A DNA stretch of 64,000 bases from assembly GCA_964036155.1 (NCBI GenBank), contig OZ038423.1, positions 65,363,249 through 65,427,248 on the forward strand, in the 5' to 3' direction. The translations under genes and the position numbers were made by a program. The stretch's first letter is position 1. Each line of letters starts with the position of its first letter. The notes under the pieces were generated by a model. The model had not been told where the DNA came from and did no database searches. It saw nothing but the letters and a program-made list of their open reading frames with translations. The DNA comes from Diploscapter coronatus (Eukaryota > Nematoda > Chromadorea > Rhabditida > Rhabditidae). Positions 25,046 through 37,839 of this stretch are shown here, piece after piece.

Positions 25046-28000
25046 ATGTACCACGGTAAGAAGAAATTCACGTTCGACGATCCCGAGGACAGCTACTGGA
25101 ACGAGAGTGGCAATGGGTCGACTGCCTCGTCGCTCTTCGACGATTTGCCTTCCAAACAGGTCAGAAAATAGAGTTTTCTGTTTATTTTTCTTGAAATCTC
25201 AACTTTTCAGTGGGCAGCCCGAATTGCAGTGGATAATCTGTTCGACACTAAGGACAACACGCAGCCTCCGCCTCTGACGCATCCAACCACAACAGCTCCA
25301 CAGACACAACAGACTGCTGATGCTAATCGAACACAGATCAATTTCGCTAGGTTAGCGTTTTCGAGCATTTGATAGAAAAGGGTTTCTTGGAAATTTCACC
25401 TAGTTCACTGACCAGCCAAATGAAAAGTTCATTTACTTTTCAAGCGAAATACCGATGGGTATGAAGGAAACGCGTGAGTAACCTCTCAAGGTGTATGGTT
25501 GGTGAGCTAGGTGAGTTTTTCAAGAGGTTGACAAAAAGTAAAGTAATAGGGCATGATTTTTTGAAAGATTAAAAAGAAGAATTTCGTTTTTTTCTGAATA
25601 TTGTTTCATGTTTCCCATACAAGTATAGTGAAAGTTAATCAAATTTTAGCAAAAAAAGAAAAGTCATTTTTAGTGCACCTCCACTGTCTCGCGAGAAATT
25701 GGTGGATAATTTCCTGCACAGTCGAGCAGCAGCAGGCAGGGGAGTGAGTGGAATGTCGATGTCACCCGAGCGAGCCTTGCCTGGGGCTCCCTCCGTCACG
25801 TCCGAGTGCAGTGCCAGCAGCCTTCCCAGCGAGGCTCAAAGGCTCGACCTCGATTATTCCCGACTCAGGGTCGAGCACAGGAAATTGCAGAAACATCTCG
25901 AGGTTGGATTGGCTGATGATTTTGAAGGGGAATATATTTACTGCTCTTCTCTTTCAGACAGTCCGACACGAGAGATTTCGTCCTTTGAATGTGAAGGAGA
26001 CGATCAGACGATTAATGAGGGGGGACCCAGTCTCGTTGGATTTGTACAGAACAAAGGCAGAAAAGGTGTTATTTTTCGTTCTATTACCGCGAATTTTTTA
26101 CCGTAATCTATACGTTCTTTATCAAACCATTTACATTTGAAAGATAAAAGCCACAGAAAATTATCACCTTTTTTCTCTTATCATTCCATGTTTTGATTAG
26201 GTAAACTTTCTCTTAAAATGCATGGCAAACCATCGTGTGCTAATTTAAGACATTTATAATTCCATTAAATTCTGAATTTATACGACCATTTTCAGATGGA
26301 ACTTCTGGACTCGGCCATCGACCATGTCGACAGTCAGGTTATTCAGCCGGTAATCTTTAATTCGTTTTTCTTTCATTTTGTTTTCCTTTCAGGTGGTTTT
26401 GTTCCTGAAACGAACTCTGTCTGATTCGATATTTCGTTCGATTTTGTTGGAGAAGAAGGAGGTTGCAGAGGAATACATTACGCATTTGAAGCGGCACAAG
26501 GACTATGCTGAATTGGCCACAACTCTTTTGTAAGCTTTCTTTTAATTCGATTTCTGTAAAAACTGCGATTTTTTATTTTTCGAGAATGGGTAGGAAAATA
26601 ACGGAAAAGAAAAGTACCTTTTTCTGCGCCACTTCATCGAAATCGCGATATTTCTCGATACGAAGACGCACGCTGTCATAAAATGCTTATTTGTAGCTGC
26701 TTGGGACGAAATGCAGACGCAGCGATGATTGAGTATGCAGCTGCTCTGAAGACAAAAATGCCTGAGCAAAAGGTAAGCAAAAATTCGTTTAGTTTAATTT
26801 TATTTTAGTACCCTTTCAGGTGAAAGCCCTTCAAAACGTCTGCCGGACAGCATTCAGCGACCCTCAACTGGCCCACGAGGCAGGCCTCGTTTCTCAGCAC
26901 GCCTCTCTCCTCGAAATGCAAATTGCCATTCAAGTTGGAAAAAACCATTCTTTCTTTTCTAGTGTAACGATTCAGGCAGGAGATGCTCAGTCGAAGTCGG
27001 ACATCTTCAAGCAATTCCCCCGAAATGCTCCTCTCGTCGGCCAGTCTGCGATCGCCACTCTCTATTACTGCTCTCTCTATCATTACGATCTTCCAATGGT
27101 ATGTTTTATTTGTGCTTTGAAAATGTCCAACAAGTTTCAGACATCTCAGGCCAATCCTCAGAAAATTCGAGATTTCCTCGGCATTTCGGAGAAGGAATTC
27201 CGATGGACTGCGGCCAGTGCACTCACTAGGCAGAGCAGGTTTTGTTGAATTTCTAAAACTTACAAAAAAAATTCCTTGGTAAAAATCTAAAACAATTGAT
27301 ATGCGAAATTAATCAAATTAAAAAAAAAGAGCTAAAATTTAAAGCTGCGAGTAATTGGTACCAAATCGCAGAGAAAAATAATGAGGAAGAGAAGGAAAAA
27401 AAGAAATAGCGTTTGGGACAAAAGTACTTGCAAACGAAATTTAGTTCGAACTTTTCATAGCTCTGATTGTTTCTCATTTTATAAAAGTTTCGAGCAAGAC
27501 ATTCATCAAAGTTGAATTAAACTCATTCCGAATTTAACTTTTCTTCAGATGGCCAGATATCGAGCGATTGCTGCAGCCAAAAGGAGTGATGGGGGCTATC
27601 CAGCAGAAGGCTCTACAGGCCAATACCAAACTCGTCTGTCCTTTCTCCTGGAACAACCTTTTCTACGTCCTCCACTCCAACACTTCCTTGCCCCCGAAAG
27701 ATGTAATATTTTCATCTTTGTGTTTTATTTGTTATTTTCAATTAATTCAGTTGCTGTGTCGAATTCTACGTTCAGTTTCTGACCAAGAATTGCGACTCAA
27801 ATTGGCGGAGAAGTATCAAGTGCCGGAGGTAATCAAGCTATTTAATTTTTTCTTGCTAAAATTTTTACTCGAAAATTTAGAACTTGAAGAGTCTTACAGA
27901 AAATATCTAATACCTCAAGAATCTTGGAAAGTTTTCTGCGCAAATTTTTCGTAAAAATTTGATCTCCGAAATAGAATTTTAATTTTTTATAATGAAAATT

Positions 28001-28367
28001 TCTCTTCAAAGATAAACAATTTTTCAAGGGAAAGGCAGAAATATTTGCTGCGCACTGAAATAAAGTTTTCTCCCCATGCATATAAAGTTGTCTAATTTTG
28101 ACTCGCGTTGAGAATTCGTAATAATTTCTAAAAATGGTGAATAATATTCATGCTAATTCATTTCTACGCATTGCTGCATTCCAGGTAGTGATTGAATGTC
28201 TAGTTGCTCAACGGGACCGTGTCCGTCTGAAGATCTACACAGACAAGCTGACTCCCCACACTCCCGATTATTACAAATCGATTGCGGCCCTCAACAATGC
28301 GGTGAGACAATGTTTCTCTTTCCTAATATAAACATCCCAATTTCAGAGCACCAAATGGAAAAATTGA
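25046..28367 (+). CDS. spe-39: SPE-39 / VIPAS39 (VPS33B-interacting trafficking protein)
   Basis: Partner of VPS33-type SM proteins in endosome-lysosome and lysosome-related-organelle trafficking; in C. elegans it is required for spermatogenesis. Fourteen exons with consistent phases: 25046-25159, 25211-25350, 25674-25902, 25958-26065, 26296-26337, 26393-26529, 26697-26772, 26820-26933, 26976-27098, 27141-27238, 27549-27702, 27751-27828, 28185-28301, 28347-28367. They give 516 residues, near the C. elegans size I recall (about 520). The N-terminus has [13 protein letters not shown]. The core has [21 protein letters not shown] and [12 protein letters not shown]. The last exon is only 21 nt and encodes STKWKN, matching the conserved family C-terminus (human ends IRWKN). 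An AATAAA lies at 28658-28663. Confidence 0.95.
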
Positions 28368-28896
28368 TAAACAGACGGGGAATCAGTTGTTTCTTTCACT
28401 TACATAAATACATAATTCAGAGTAGTTCTAAATATGGAAAGTGACTAACATGCTTTTCTAATCTTTAAACGCGTTTTTATCGTATTTAGATTTTTCTTTC
28501 GATCTGTGTCATACTTATGCATTATTTTCTTCATAGCATTCTGGATAATTTAGGCGATTTTATCATTATCAAAGGTGTCATATCCAATCAAGTTCATCTG
28601 TGAATTGCGCGAAATGGGATAATTTATTTGTTTTCGTTTTCAATTCGCGAGAATTTTAATAAAGTGTACCCCATTCGAGAGTTTGCTATTGTTATTGCAT
28701 TGCATTCGTCTGTTTGTTTCTGTCGTTCTTTATCTTTATTATTGATTTGTGTTTCTAGTTTCTAATAGTTGATTGGCTGTTAGCAATGATAAGCAATAGG
28801 TCTATCGAATCGAATCGATCAAGCATTTGATTGATCTTCATTTCAACTTATGATTTCTTCGAGTTTGCTAGAATGCTCATAGAATGTCACTTTTAG
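28368..28896. other. spe-39 3' UTR and spacer to TTR-like gene
   Basis: About 530 bp of AT-rich sequence with an AATAAA at 28658-28663. An acceptor (TTTTAG) directly abuts the TTR-like ATG at 28897, a likely trans-splice site. The gap from poly(A) signal to acceptor is about 235 nt, longer than for the other two gene pairs, so an operon is possible but less convincing. No gene is seen in it. Confidence 0.5.
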
Positions 28897-29833
28897 ATGC
28901 ACCTTTCACTCTTCATTTGCGTGTTTATCAGCTTGTTCGCTTCAAATCATGCAGCAAAAATCAGTGGCAAACATGCTGTTGCAGTCACTGTAGGCAGTTT
29001 TCCTCTTATTTTTAATTCGAATAACTTGTTAGGGTGAATTGAAATGTGGCACGAAGGCCGCTGCAGGCTCTTATATTCGACTATTCCGCGTGAAGCCAGC
29101 CAGTCCGAGCAAGGAGGATCCGAATCAGATGCTCGATGAAGAGAAGTCTGATGGAATCGGGAAGTTCCTTGTTGAAGGTAAAAATTGAAAAGTAGTTGCA
29201 TAGTTATATAAAACGAAAACACTAGGCTTTTGTAGAGAAATGAGGCTCTTAGAATATGCTGGAGGGTAGGGTCAAATTTAGTATCAAAATGATAAGCTCA
29301 TCGAGATGCACATTTTGGTACCCAATTTTTCCTACCACACCCTCCCTTTACCCTCTCCGTATTCATCTCTCAATTTTTATTACCTCCCCGGCACATTTTA
29401 AAAGCCGAGAAACGATTCCTTTTTCATATTATTTCGTATTCAATGGCTGTAATCACTTTTCTGGCTTATCTTCAAAACTGAAACATAAAATAGGTAACAC
29501 AAATGGGTTCCCAGTTGCCGAATTGGAGATGAACAGTCCGGTCATCTCGATCTACCATTCCTGCGATCTGAGTCCGGAAGAAGTCAAGAAGGTAAATAGG
29601 ACTTCTCATTTTTCTTCATTTTCATGAGGATTTCAGAGTGGCTATCGTAAATTCTCGTACTCAATTCCTAAGGACTTCGTCGCAGCTGGCGCAAAGGCCA
29701 AGAGGACCTTCGACATCGGAAATATCAATTTACAGGTAAACATAAAAAATATCTAAAATTTCTGAAAATCCTAAATTTCCAGATCAAGTATCCCGAAGAA
29801 AGTAGAGATAAGAACTTCAAGCCTCAAGAATAA
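28897..29833 (+). CDS. Transthyretin-like (TTR) family secreted protein
   Basis: Nematode-specific secreted beta-sandwich family; some members are signals or engulfment bridges, but most have no known role. Exons 28897-28989, 29033-29177, 29494-29591, 29637-29735 and 29783-29833 give 161 residues. The signal peptide is MHLSLFICVFISLFASNHAA. Next come the family hallmarks: KISGKHAVAVTGELKCGTKA, IRLFRVKPASPSKEDPNQML, then DGIGKFLVEG..TNGFPVAELE, ISIYHSCDLSPEEVKKSGYR and FSYSIPKDFV. An AATAAA overlaps the stop region (29828-29833). It converges on the DEG/ENaC gene with 235 bp between stops. Confidence 0.92.
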
Positions 29834-30068
29834 AGTCGATTTGATTTTGATAGTAGTTTTATTATCTTTCATCCTGAAATCTTGAACTTTTCTATCGTTT
29901 TATGAAAAACTCTGTAAAATTACGGAAGTTCAAGTGTTCAGATTCCGGCAAGTATACATATATAAAATACTTTATCAAAATAAATATGATGTAAAATTCC
30001 ATAAATTACAGCAAATTCAACCTTGAACAGTTGATAATAATGAGGCAAACATTTTACGAGGATATATT

Positions 30069-33000
30069 CTAGACTTTGACCGGTTTCACGAAAACATTCT
30101 TCGTTTTTCGTTCGAAAAAGAATATGATTGACTCGGCTATGGTTAGCATGGTCGCGCCCACATAGAGACCGATTGTGCCTCCAATCTCGGCTATAATTTA
30201 CTCGAGTTCTTTCAAAATGTATAAAAACCCGCTTACCGAGAAGAAGAAACATATTGTAGGACGGCTCTTGGACTATCGTTTCTCGCTTGAAATGAGCAAA
30301 ATACAACTTTATATGCAATAAATTAACCCTAAAAAAGAAGAATTTTCGAGAAATATGTAGTTTTCCCGCTTACCGATCATATTGCGGACTGGCACTGTAG
30401 GACTGTGCCAACTCCACCTGTCTTTGCACTTTAGACATCCATTCTCCGCGAAGAAATTGACTTTTCTAAAGTTGAATTTTCGTCAGAAGATAATGCTCGT
30501 CGAGTTAAGAAAACGATGGATCTACATGTGTCAGAAAAATTAAAATTAGAATTGAGCATTTCTGTCATTTGAATGAAACTTACAAGTTTCTAAGTCTCGC
30601 TATTTTACATTTACCAAAAACTCGAAACCTTCTTTTTTTTTTATAAATGTTGCATTATTTTTATCAAGTGATGATTCATTCCGAATGAAATTAGAAATTA
30701 CCTTGAGCGTAGGAATTTGCCGAGCTATGTTAGTGAGGCATTCGATTGTGCTGTGCATTTCCTCGACTGGACGAGAATTCGAAACAGGCAGATCGATTTT
30801 CGCGTAGAATCGCTCACGAGCATCGATGCCTGATTTGAGTTGGTTGATCAGAGAATTGGTCTGAAATTTATAAAACTGAAGAAACAACAAGAAAAAGTTG
30901 TAACTTTTAATAAAAAATTAAGCTTACCAAATCGAGAATGTCGCTGACCATAACTTTTCGCAGTTTGAGCAATTCCAAAATCTCTATACTGTCTCTGCCA
31001 TCTTCTCTGCAAATTATCAAGTTATTACTAATCTTCAGATTTATTCATTTACCTGTAAAGGGACTCAAATCGTCTAACATTGATTTCGAACTCATGCCAA
31101 TCCACCATTCGAACTCGATTTTTATAAATCGCACTAGAAAGTGCTTTCACAATTTTCAGCATGTTATCCTAGAAGCGAATAAATTTTTAAAATAAGCATG
31201 AAAAATAACAACTTCATAATCCCTGTACAATTTCTGATCGAGATTACCGAAAGTGTAGACGATTTTTGCATCAAGGAAAGTATTGTAATGAGAAGTGAAT
31301 ATCTGAAATATCGAATTCATTATTCAATTTTTTCTCGAATTTGTACCTTCCTGCAATCCTCTCCAATTTCATTTATAGTTGCTGGATTGTCGTACATTTT
31401 CGTTATGCAACCCTGCATTTCACGAACAAACGGCAAAACTGAAAAGATCCTACAGGGTGAACCAAAACTCAGAGCCACTTTTAGGTTTCAACTCGAGACT
31501 GTAGAAATTGATAGATTCATGAAAGAATGTAAAAATACCATGTTTATGAAAAGTCTCAGTCTAAAAACTATAAAATCCGATTCTTCAAAAGTCATTGCTT
31601 TTCCTAGCCTTGTAAGGAATGTTTCAAATATCTTTATCTTTTTGGCTCATTTGTATTATTTATGAAGAAACATACCCAAATCAACAATCTTGATTTTCGT
31701 TGTGTGGTCCATGAATTTGAGTCCATACACAGAATCTGGATACTTGAGGGCTGTCTCGAGATGACTCAATTGGAGCAGAGACATTGATAACTAAAAATGG
31801 GGAAAAGATCGAATAGAATCAGAAATTTGTTTTTTTTTCGTATTAGGAAGCTGAAAATGAAGCTTTAATAGCTAAACTATTTACCAAAGAAGAATTGAAC
31901 GGCGCAAACCCAGTTTTAGTTGTGTTGATTGTGCCATCGTCTGACATATGCAGTCCCAAGCAAGAAGCTGTTGCATTCATTTCTTTGGACAGGGAGCGTT
32001 GCAGATAGCTGCAAATCAGAAATGCGTTCACATATTAAAAACAATTCGTTATATTACGTGGTCACTCGTTCCCAAATGTATTCGTAGGATCGAAATTGAT
32101 TGAAGTAATGCTCGAAAGTGGGCACGTCTGCCTTAGTGAAACACGGTACATCGGTGTGATTTGGGTGGATGTGGAATATCTTAAAGAAGTCCATTCTTAA
32201 GGTAAAGGAGGGACACTTGAAGATTTCAATATGCAGAAGTTCAGCATGACCGATTGAAAAGCTAGATATTTTATAGCTAAACTATTTCATCAAATGTGCA
32301 AACAAAAATCAGCTTTTCTTTAATTAAATAAAGTAGAAAAGAAGATCACCTTGGATGCAATTTTGACGAAGTCCTGCGCCTCATTAGCCAGATTCTGGAC
32401 GGCCCTAACCACAGGAATTCGGTCGTTGGGCAGAATATCGAGTGCCTTCTGGAACTCGATCATTTTCTTCTCCTTCATTTCATCCCAGTCTGATGGGAGC
32501 AGCGAGATAATTTCCGTAGGAACAAGTCTGCCCCCGAAGACGATCGAGGAAAACGTAACGTCTTCGCAGTCCTCTGAAAAATAAATTTACCAATTAAAAA
32601 TGAAACTTCTGAAATTTTGTTTTTTTCAAGATATGTCCAAACAAGTGATAATTTTATAATCGGAAAGAATACAATACTTTCCGATGAACACCGTACCTGG
32701 ACAATATGATGGAGAAAATTTGTCGAAGAGTGAATCGAGCACTTGTGTGGTCTGGAACGACATTGATACATTCAATTCAGTGAAAAACTAATAATTCTCA
32801 CCGCAATATTATCGACGCACTCGATCTCCTTTCTGAAGGTGCAAACATGCAGTTTCTTCTCTGATCGCTTGCTCGTTTTGTTGCTGCTCGTTGTGAAATT
32901 GGTTGTCTAAAGAAGCAAATAGTTCAGGCTAAAATGAAGATATTCCTACCTCTCCAACCATGTAGGCCCTGTGATACGGACTGTGAATGGGTCTGCATTT

Positions 33001-35974
33001 GCACTTCTTCTCGATGTGAGCCATCGTGTTGGCCCACTGGCAGGCAGCCATCGAGTACTCTTTCGAACTGAATGGGCCGCTAGACTTTCGACCGCAGTTG
33101 TTCTCGTAGCGGGTCAGCTGAAATGTCAACTTTGACACCGATTTTAAGAATAAAATGCCCTTCTAAGTTTCCCACCAGATAACCAATGTTACTATTTGTA
33201 TCTTTTCATTTCGCTTTTATTTTGATCGAATTTTTAGAGGTCAATTTCGTTTCCATTTTTGAAATCTTAAAATCCATTTTCATAAATCCCTGGTTTGCGG
33301 TATTACTAGTTTTTTATCTTTTACCTATACTCCCTAGTCAAAAATTTGGTAAAATACCGATTATGATGATGCTCAGCTTGTTATTAATACAGGAAGCCGA
33401 TAAAATTTGGGCTTATGAGCTTTCGAAAATTCCTACTAAGGATTAGAATTGCAACTTCTTCTAATTTCTCACCTTTCGCATCTCGTTTATTGGAATTGTG
33501 ACAACTTTGCCAGCTTCCAAATGAATTCCCTCTGTGTATTGTTCGAACATAGCCTCTTCGCTATCATAAATCGACAGAATCACTCCTGGATCAGGAACCT
33601 AGAATAGATTTCGAGATAAAAGTGCACAAGTGATTTTTTACCATTCCAGGAATGATTTCTAGAACTTCTAGATTTAGCAATAGAGATAATGTCGTTTCAG
33701 GGCCTAGAGTAACAAGCATTGTGAAAGTGCATTAAATTTTAAGTAAACCTGGACGTCTGATTGTGACGTTGGGTGATACGGCGAAACATAGTCCGTTTGG
33801 AGTGAAAATGGGTCGAATATCGTCCAAACACGAGCCTCGCTTTCCGATCTCGCAGCTTTAAGACAACATTTTAATTGAGAAAAATTACAAAATGATTACC
33901 TCAGGAATAAATCATCAATTTTCTGGTGCGCATTTTTGTGAATTTCGAGAATGTTGAGATGATCGAATGCTTGCAGTGAAGAAAGGAAGGAACGATTCGA
34001 CGTTACCTGAAAATATTCAGCTTTGTGAAAGAAATAGCAAAATAGGTAGGGAAGCGTTGAATTCTTCTGACATCGTATTAATCTTAACCTAGTTTACGTG
34101 GAAGTTTTTGACACCCTTAACATTGGTGTCAAAACATGAAAGGAAGGCCGTTTGAGAAAGATTTCTCTTAAGTTTTAAATGGGAGAAAAATTCAAATGCG
34201 AACTTACAACTCCATATTCGTCATGTGTGAGAGCCATTGCACGAAGCAGGACTGGATCGAGATTTGCCACTGATGAGGCTCTGAAAAGAAAATTTAAAAA
34301 AAAAAAATTTTTCAATTAATAAATTACTTGAGCTGCATCTTGTTGCATATTCCGATCGTGGGGAAATTCATCTGCGACGGAGTGTCGAATGCTCGTCGAG
34401 TTGTTAGCGGGTTTCTAAATAAAAAATAAGCTATCTTACTGTCTCTCAATTCTAGCTTTCTTACTTGACAAAATAATATGTAATTCGTTCGTAGACTTGA
34501 TAGAACGTGAGTCCGATGAAGAACGATAGGACGAGAGCCCACAGAAGTCTGCAAATTGTCCCAATGCATGGGTATTTGTACTCTTTGTTCTTCTGCTCGT
34601 TTAGGAATAGAAGCAAGTCTTTCTCGGATATTTCCATTCGGTGATCGGAGAAAATGTAGAAAATAAATCAAAAATGAAAATCTTTAGATCGAATTTAGTC
34701 TTTTCGGATAATATTTTGAATAAATATGCATGAATTTGAGGCGGTTAGGAAAAAAACTCGGACCTGAATGAGTTCTTGTAGCGTGAACTGAGGTATCTGA
34801 ATCCCACCATGGCCGTATCATCTGAACAAACAGAAAAAGTTGTACGTCTTTTTCATTTTTCCTACTAAACAATGGCGAAAATAAACAATACTTGACTGAA
34901 AAACGAGCTCGAAAAGTACGCAGTAAGCAGGTAAACGGGCAAAAAGACCTTTAGCCATTGACTTCATTTCTCTCTTGCTCTCTCGAGGGAATTCTATTTC
35001 TTTAAATAGTTCCTATGGCCACTCATCTAGCGCCATCTCAATCTCTTTCAACCTTCAAAGTACAGGGAGATGAAAATGTACGTGATGGATCAGGATGTGG
35101 GTTGAGATTCAAATACCACACAAATTTCCATTCATTTTTAATCAAAGAAGGTTTTGTTTTCTATCTCTCAAAAGTCGTAATGCCTGATCACCAACAAGTC
35201 GAATTGTGCAAATAGAATAATCTACCTCGTAGAAAGAGATTACTACTAGAATAGGATGTCAAGGATTGTTAGCGACAAAATGTATTTTTTAAATTCGTCC
35301 GGAAATCGTCTTCAAAATTTTAGCAAGAACATAGAATCTTTCTCAGTCGATGAGGGTTATTTTCGAAGTCGACTGGTTTGAGATTTAAGAAATCATTTTC
35401 AGCCTTGCATGCTATCGAATTATTGGTAAAGTTAGAAATAAACTAACCTGCAAACTGATCGATCCAATTGAGGAATCCCATTCCTTTGCTCTTCTCCTCT
35501 TTCTTCTCATCGCAGCGTCGTCGTCGAGGCATCGGATCACAATCTTCGTCCGTTACTTTCGTGCTGAAAATAGGAAAAGTCACAATTAGGTTTAAAGTCC
35601 CACGGTTGACTTTTTCCAAAATGAATACAATCCACCGAAATGTTTGAAACTAGAGTAATCGTTTCGATTTTCGACCGGATTATATCCACTTATGAATAGG
35701 TTGTACTCACTCGCAAGGAGAAAGTAATTGCAGCCAGTTTAGAGTATTTAAATTTTGAAATCTGAATATCATTCAAAAATGCACAATGTCCAAATTTTTC
35801 AAAAAGCCGCAGAATACCAATAAATGTAAATCGGAACTCTGGTTACGTACCACCATGCTTGAAGCCAACAATTGTTTGATTGTTTGCATTTTGAGGCAAA
35901 TAAAAACACTAGAATCAGCCTACTTACGTGCCAATGTTTGATGAAACCTCTGCATAGAAGAGGTCAAAGAATCG
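30069..35974 (-). CDS. DEG/ENaC-family cation channel, divergent signature motifs; 5' end unresolved
   Basis: Trimeric amiloride-sensitive/degenerin-type channel subunit. The first exon that fits starts at 35974 (RFFDLFYAEVSSNIGT). Then come FLNWIDQFADDTAMVGFRYL and TM1 (RLLWALVLSFFIGLTFYQVY, about 34553-34457). A large Cys-rich ectodomain follows, including FPTIGICNK, IFTPNGLCFAVSP, MAACQWANTMAHIEKKCKCR and GCITKMYDNP..EDCRK. A pre-TM2 segment (HIKLYFAHFKRETIVQEPSY) leads to TM2 (EIGGTIGLYVGATMLTIAES) and a short tail ending at 30069. The usual HG motif reads VG, and the GxS selectivity-filter motif reads GAT (codons 30158-30150). There are about 20 exons, with several mid-gene junctions not proven. 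An upstream coding exon must exist because the first exon has no ATG. Confidence 0.85.
34112..34142. repeat. Short hairpin in a DEG/ENaC intron
   Basis: TTTTTGACACC, a short loop (CTTAACATT), then GGTGTCAAAAC: an almost perfect 11-bp stem inside an intron. Function unknown. Confidence 0.6.
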
Positions 35975-36759
35975 CTAAAAGAGAACAATGAAATAAGTCA
36001 GAATAGGGAGGGGATGGAAATATGGCAAATGGGATACAGAAAAGTCGAAATGTAAAGGCGCTGAGGAATGTCACAAATCTGTTTCTGCTTTTTCCTCGTC
36101 TCTTTTCGTCAACCATATTTGGTTACATCTCTTTGCCATCTTCCCGTCTGCTCACTTTATCTTCTGATTTTCTTCACGTTCATCAGTCTCTCTTTATGTG
36201 CATGTAAAACAAGCCGCGCGATTAAATTTCGGGGAAAAATCGCAAAACAAGCGGCAAGAAATGAACTGAAAGCGAAGATTGTGGGGGATAATTAGGCAAT
36301 TACAAAGGAACAGTGGAACGGAAAGCGCAATTCCAGATGATAATCTTCAAGCGGGAAAGATAAAAAAGATATTTTAGAACAATAGAAAATTGGATTGTTT
36401 TTGAGGTAAACATTTGATTATTTGGATGATGACTCTAGAGATAGAAATTGGAAAATCAAAGATATAGAAATTAGCTAGCATTGAATTGCAATTATTATGT
36501 TGGGGAAGTCCTGCATCAATGTACTTGTATCCTTTAGAAAAGGTGAAATCATACAAATACTTGACAGAATGAAAAATCACCGATAGACAATCAAGCGATC
36601 ATCACATAATGATCATTCGTTTTTCATTTATCTTTTGATTATTTATTTTGCCAAGAGACTGAACTCCAAAATATTGTAAGATTTTTCCTTCAACTCGATA
36701 GATTAATCCAATTTTTATTTAGATGCATTAATAAATTGAATTGTTTGCTTACCTATTCA

Positions 36760-36853
36760 TATTGCTCTGATGGTTCAAATGGTACCGATGGTTTTTATGA
36801 TGCTCCATGATGGACTCATAGTCAGGGGTGAGGAGCACTTCCGAATTGGGCAT
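36760..36853 (-). other. Candidate upstream coding exon, possibly of the DEG/ENaC gene
   Basis: Minus-strand ATG at 36853 opens MPNSEVLLTPDYESIMEHHK and runs to a good donor (GTAAGC). The exon ends in phase 2 while the first firm DEG/ENaC exon (35974) needs phase 0, so the two do not join directly. Either a bridging exon was missed or this belongs elsewhere. The rest of 35975-37839 is AT-rich with no other recognisable exon. Confidence 0.3.
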
Positions 36854-37839
36854 CTCTTCCTCGCAGGGCGGCAAGAAGGAAATGGCTTCCTCTCAAATGA
36901 AACGATTAATGCCAGGTGTTGCTGTTTGCAGGTCATGCATGTACAAGGAAGCAATTCAGAGCAAGGGTTCACAAAACGTTCAGCCATTTCACTTATTGCT
37001 ATTTGTCATTTTCGTAATCTCGTAAGCGTAATAACGAGTAAAAAATTCGTCGAAAATGGATGGCTGATTTGGATATGAAGTGGTGGAAAAACGAGATGAA
37101 AGATCAAAAAATGAGATGACTAACCGCAACTACCACTGGAACGTCTGCTTCCGCCATTCATTATCTGCTGCCAGAAGTGAGAAGTGCAGATGTGAAAAGT
37201 GATCGTTCTTGCAGGGATTCTTCACAGCCTCTGCGTCTGTCTCTACGTGCACTTCCGATATTCTGAAGATAGGCATATTTTTCACTTTTCAACTCTTCAT
37301 CCTCCATTCCTTTCCTGCAGCTATCATATTTCCACATTCATTTACTCCCTCATTCTTCATCCTCATAAGGCCATCTAAGGGCACTTCAACCTCATGAGTT
37401 TATCGTGAGTTGTCAACACTAGTAAATTGAAAAAGGAATGTAGAAACAATGCGATACCACAAATGAGCAATTGTTTGAAATTCTTAATGAGTGAACAAAA
37501 TATCTAAGATCAGACCTAGGGAGCATTTTCGTTCGATGTAAAAAATCTATGGGGGTAGATCGCAGAGGGAAAATTTTGTATGGCGAGGTAGGTCGCAGAC
37601 TTGAACGTTTATATTATTGATTGATTAGAGATACAACAACTTTAAGAAAATATATAGAGGGTGGTCGTAAGAGGTTTCTGACGATCGTCCTCCGTAGGAC
37701 TGGCTACAATTTTCCCTCATCACCTTTGGATATATTCGAGGGTTGTCTGTATCATGTTTATTGCAATTAAATTATTATTTTACATTTATTGAATAAAATT
37801 TCCATATGAAATTTGAGATTATTATAATCAAGCTTTATT
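36854..37839. other. Intergenic region between the F-box/kelch gene and the DEG/ENaC gene
   Basis: About 1 kb of AT-rich sequence. It contains one copy of a dispersed repeat (37503-37600) related to sequence at 50510-50580. No gene is supported. Confidence 0.45.
37503..37600. repeat. Dispersed repeat, family B copy 1
   Basis: Includes TATCTAAGATCAGACC and, at 37549-37570, TATGGGGGTAGATCGCAGAG. The same blocks recur in reverse orientation at 50510-50580 (core GGGGGTAGGTCGCAGAGG after reverse complement, one mismatch in 18). A second partial core (GAGGTAGGTCGCAGAC) follows at 37585-37600. Confidence 0.65.
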
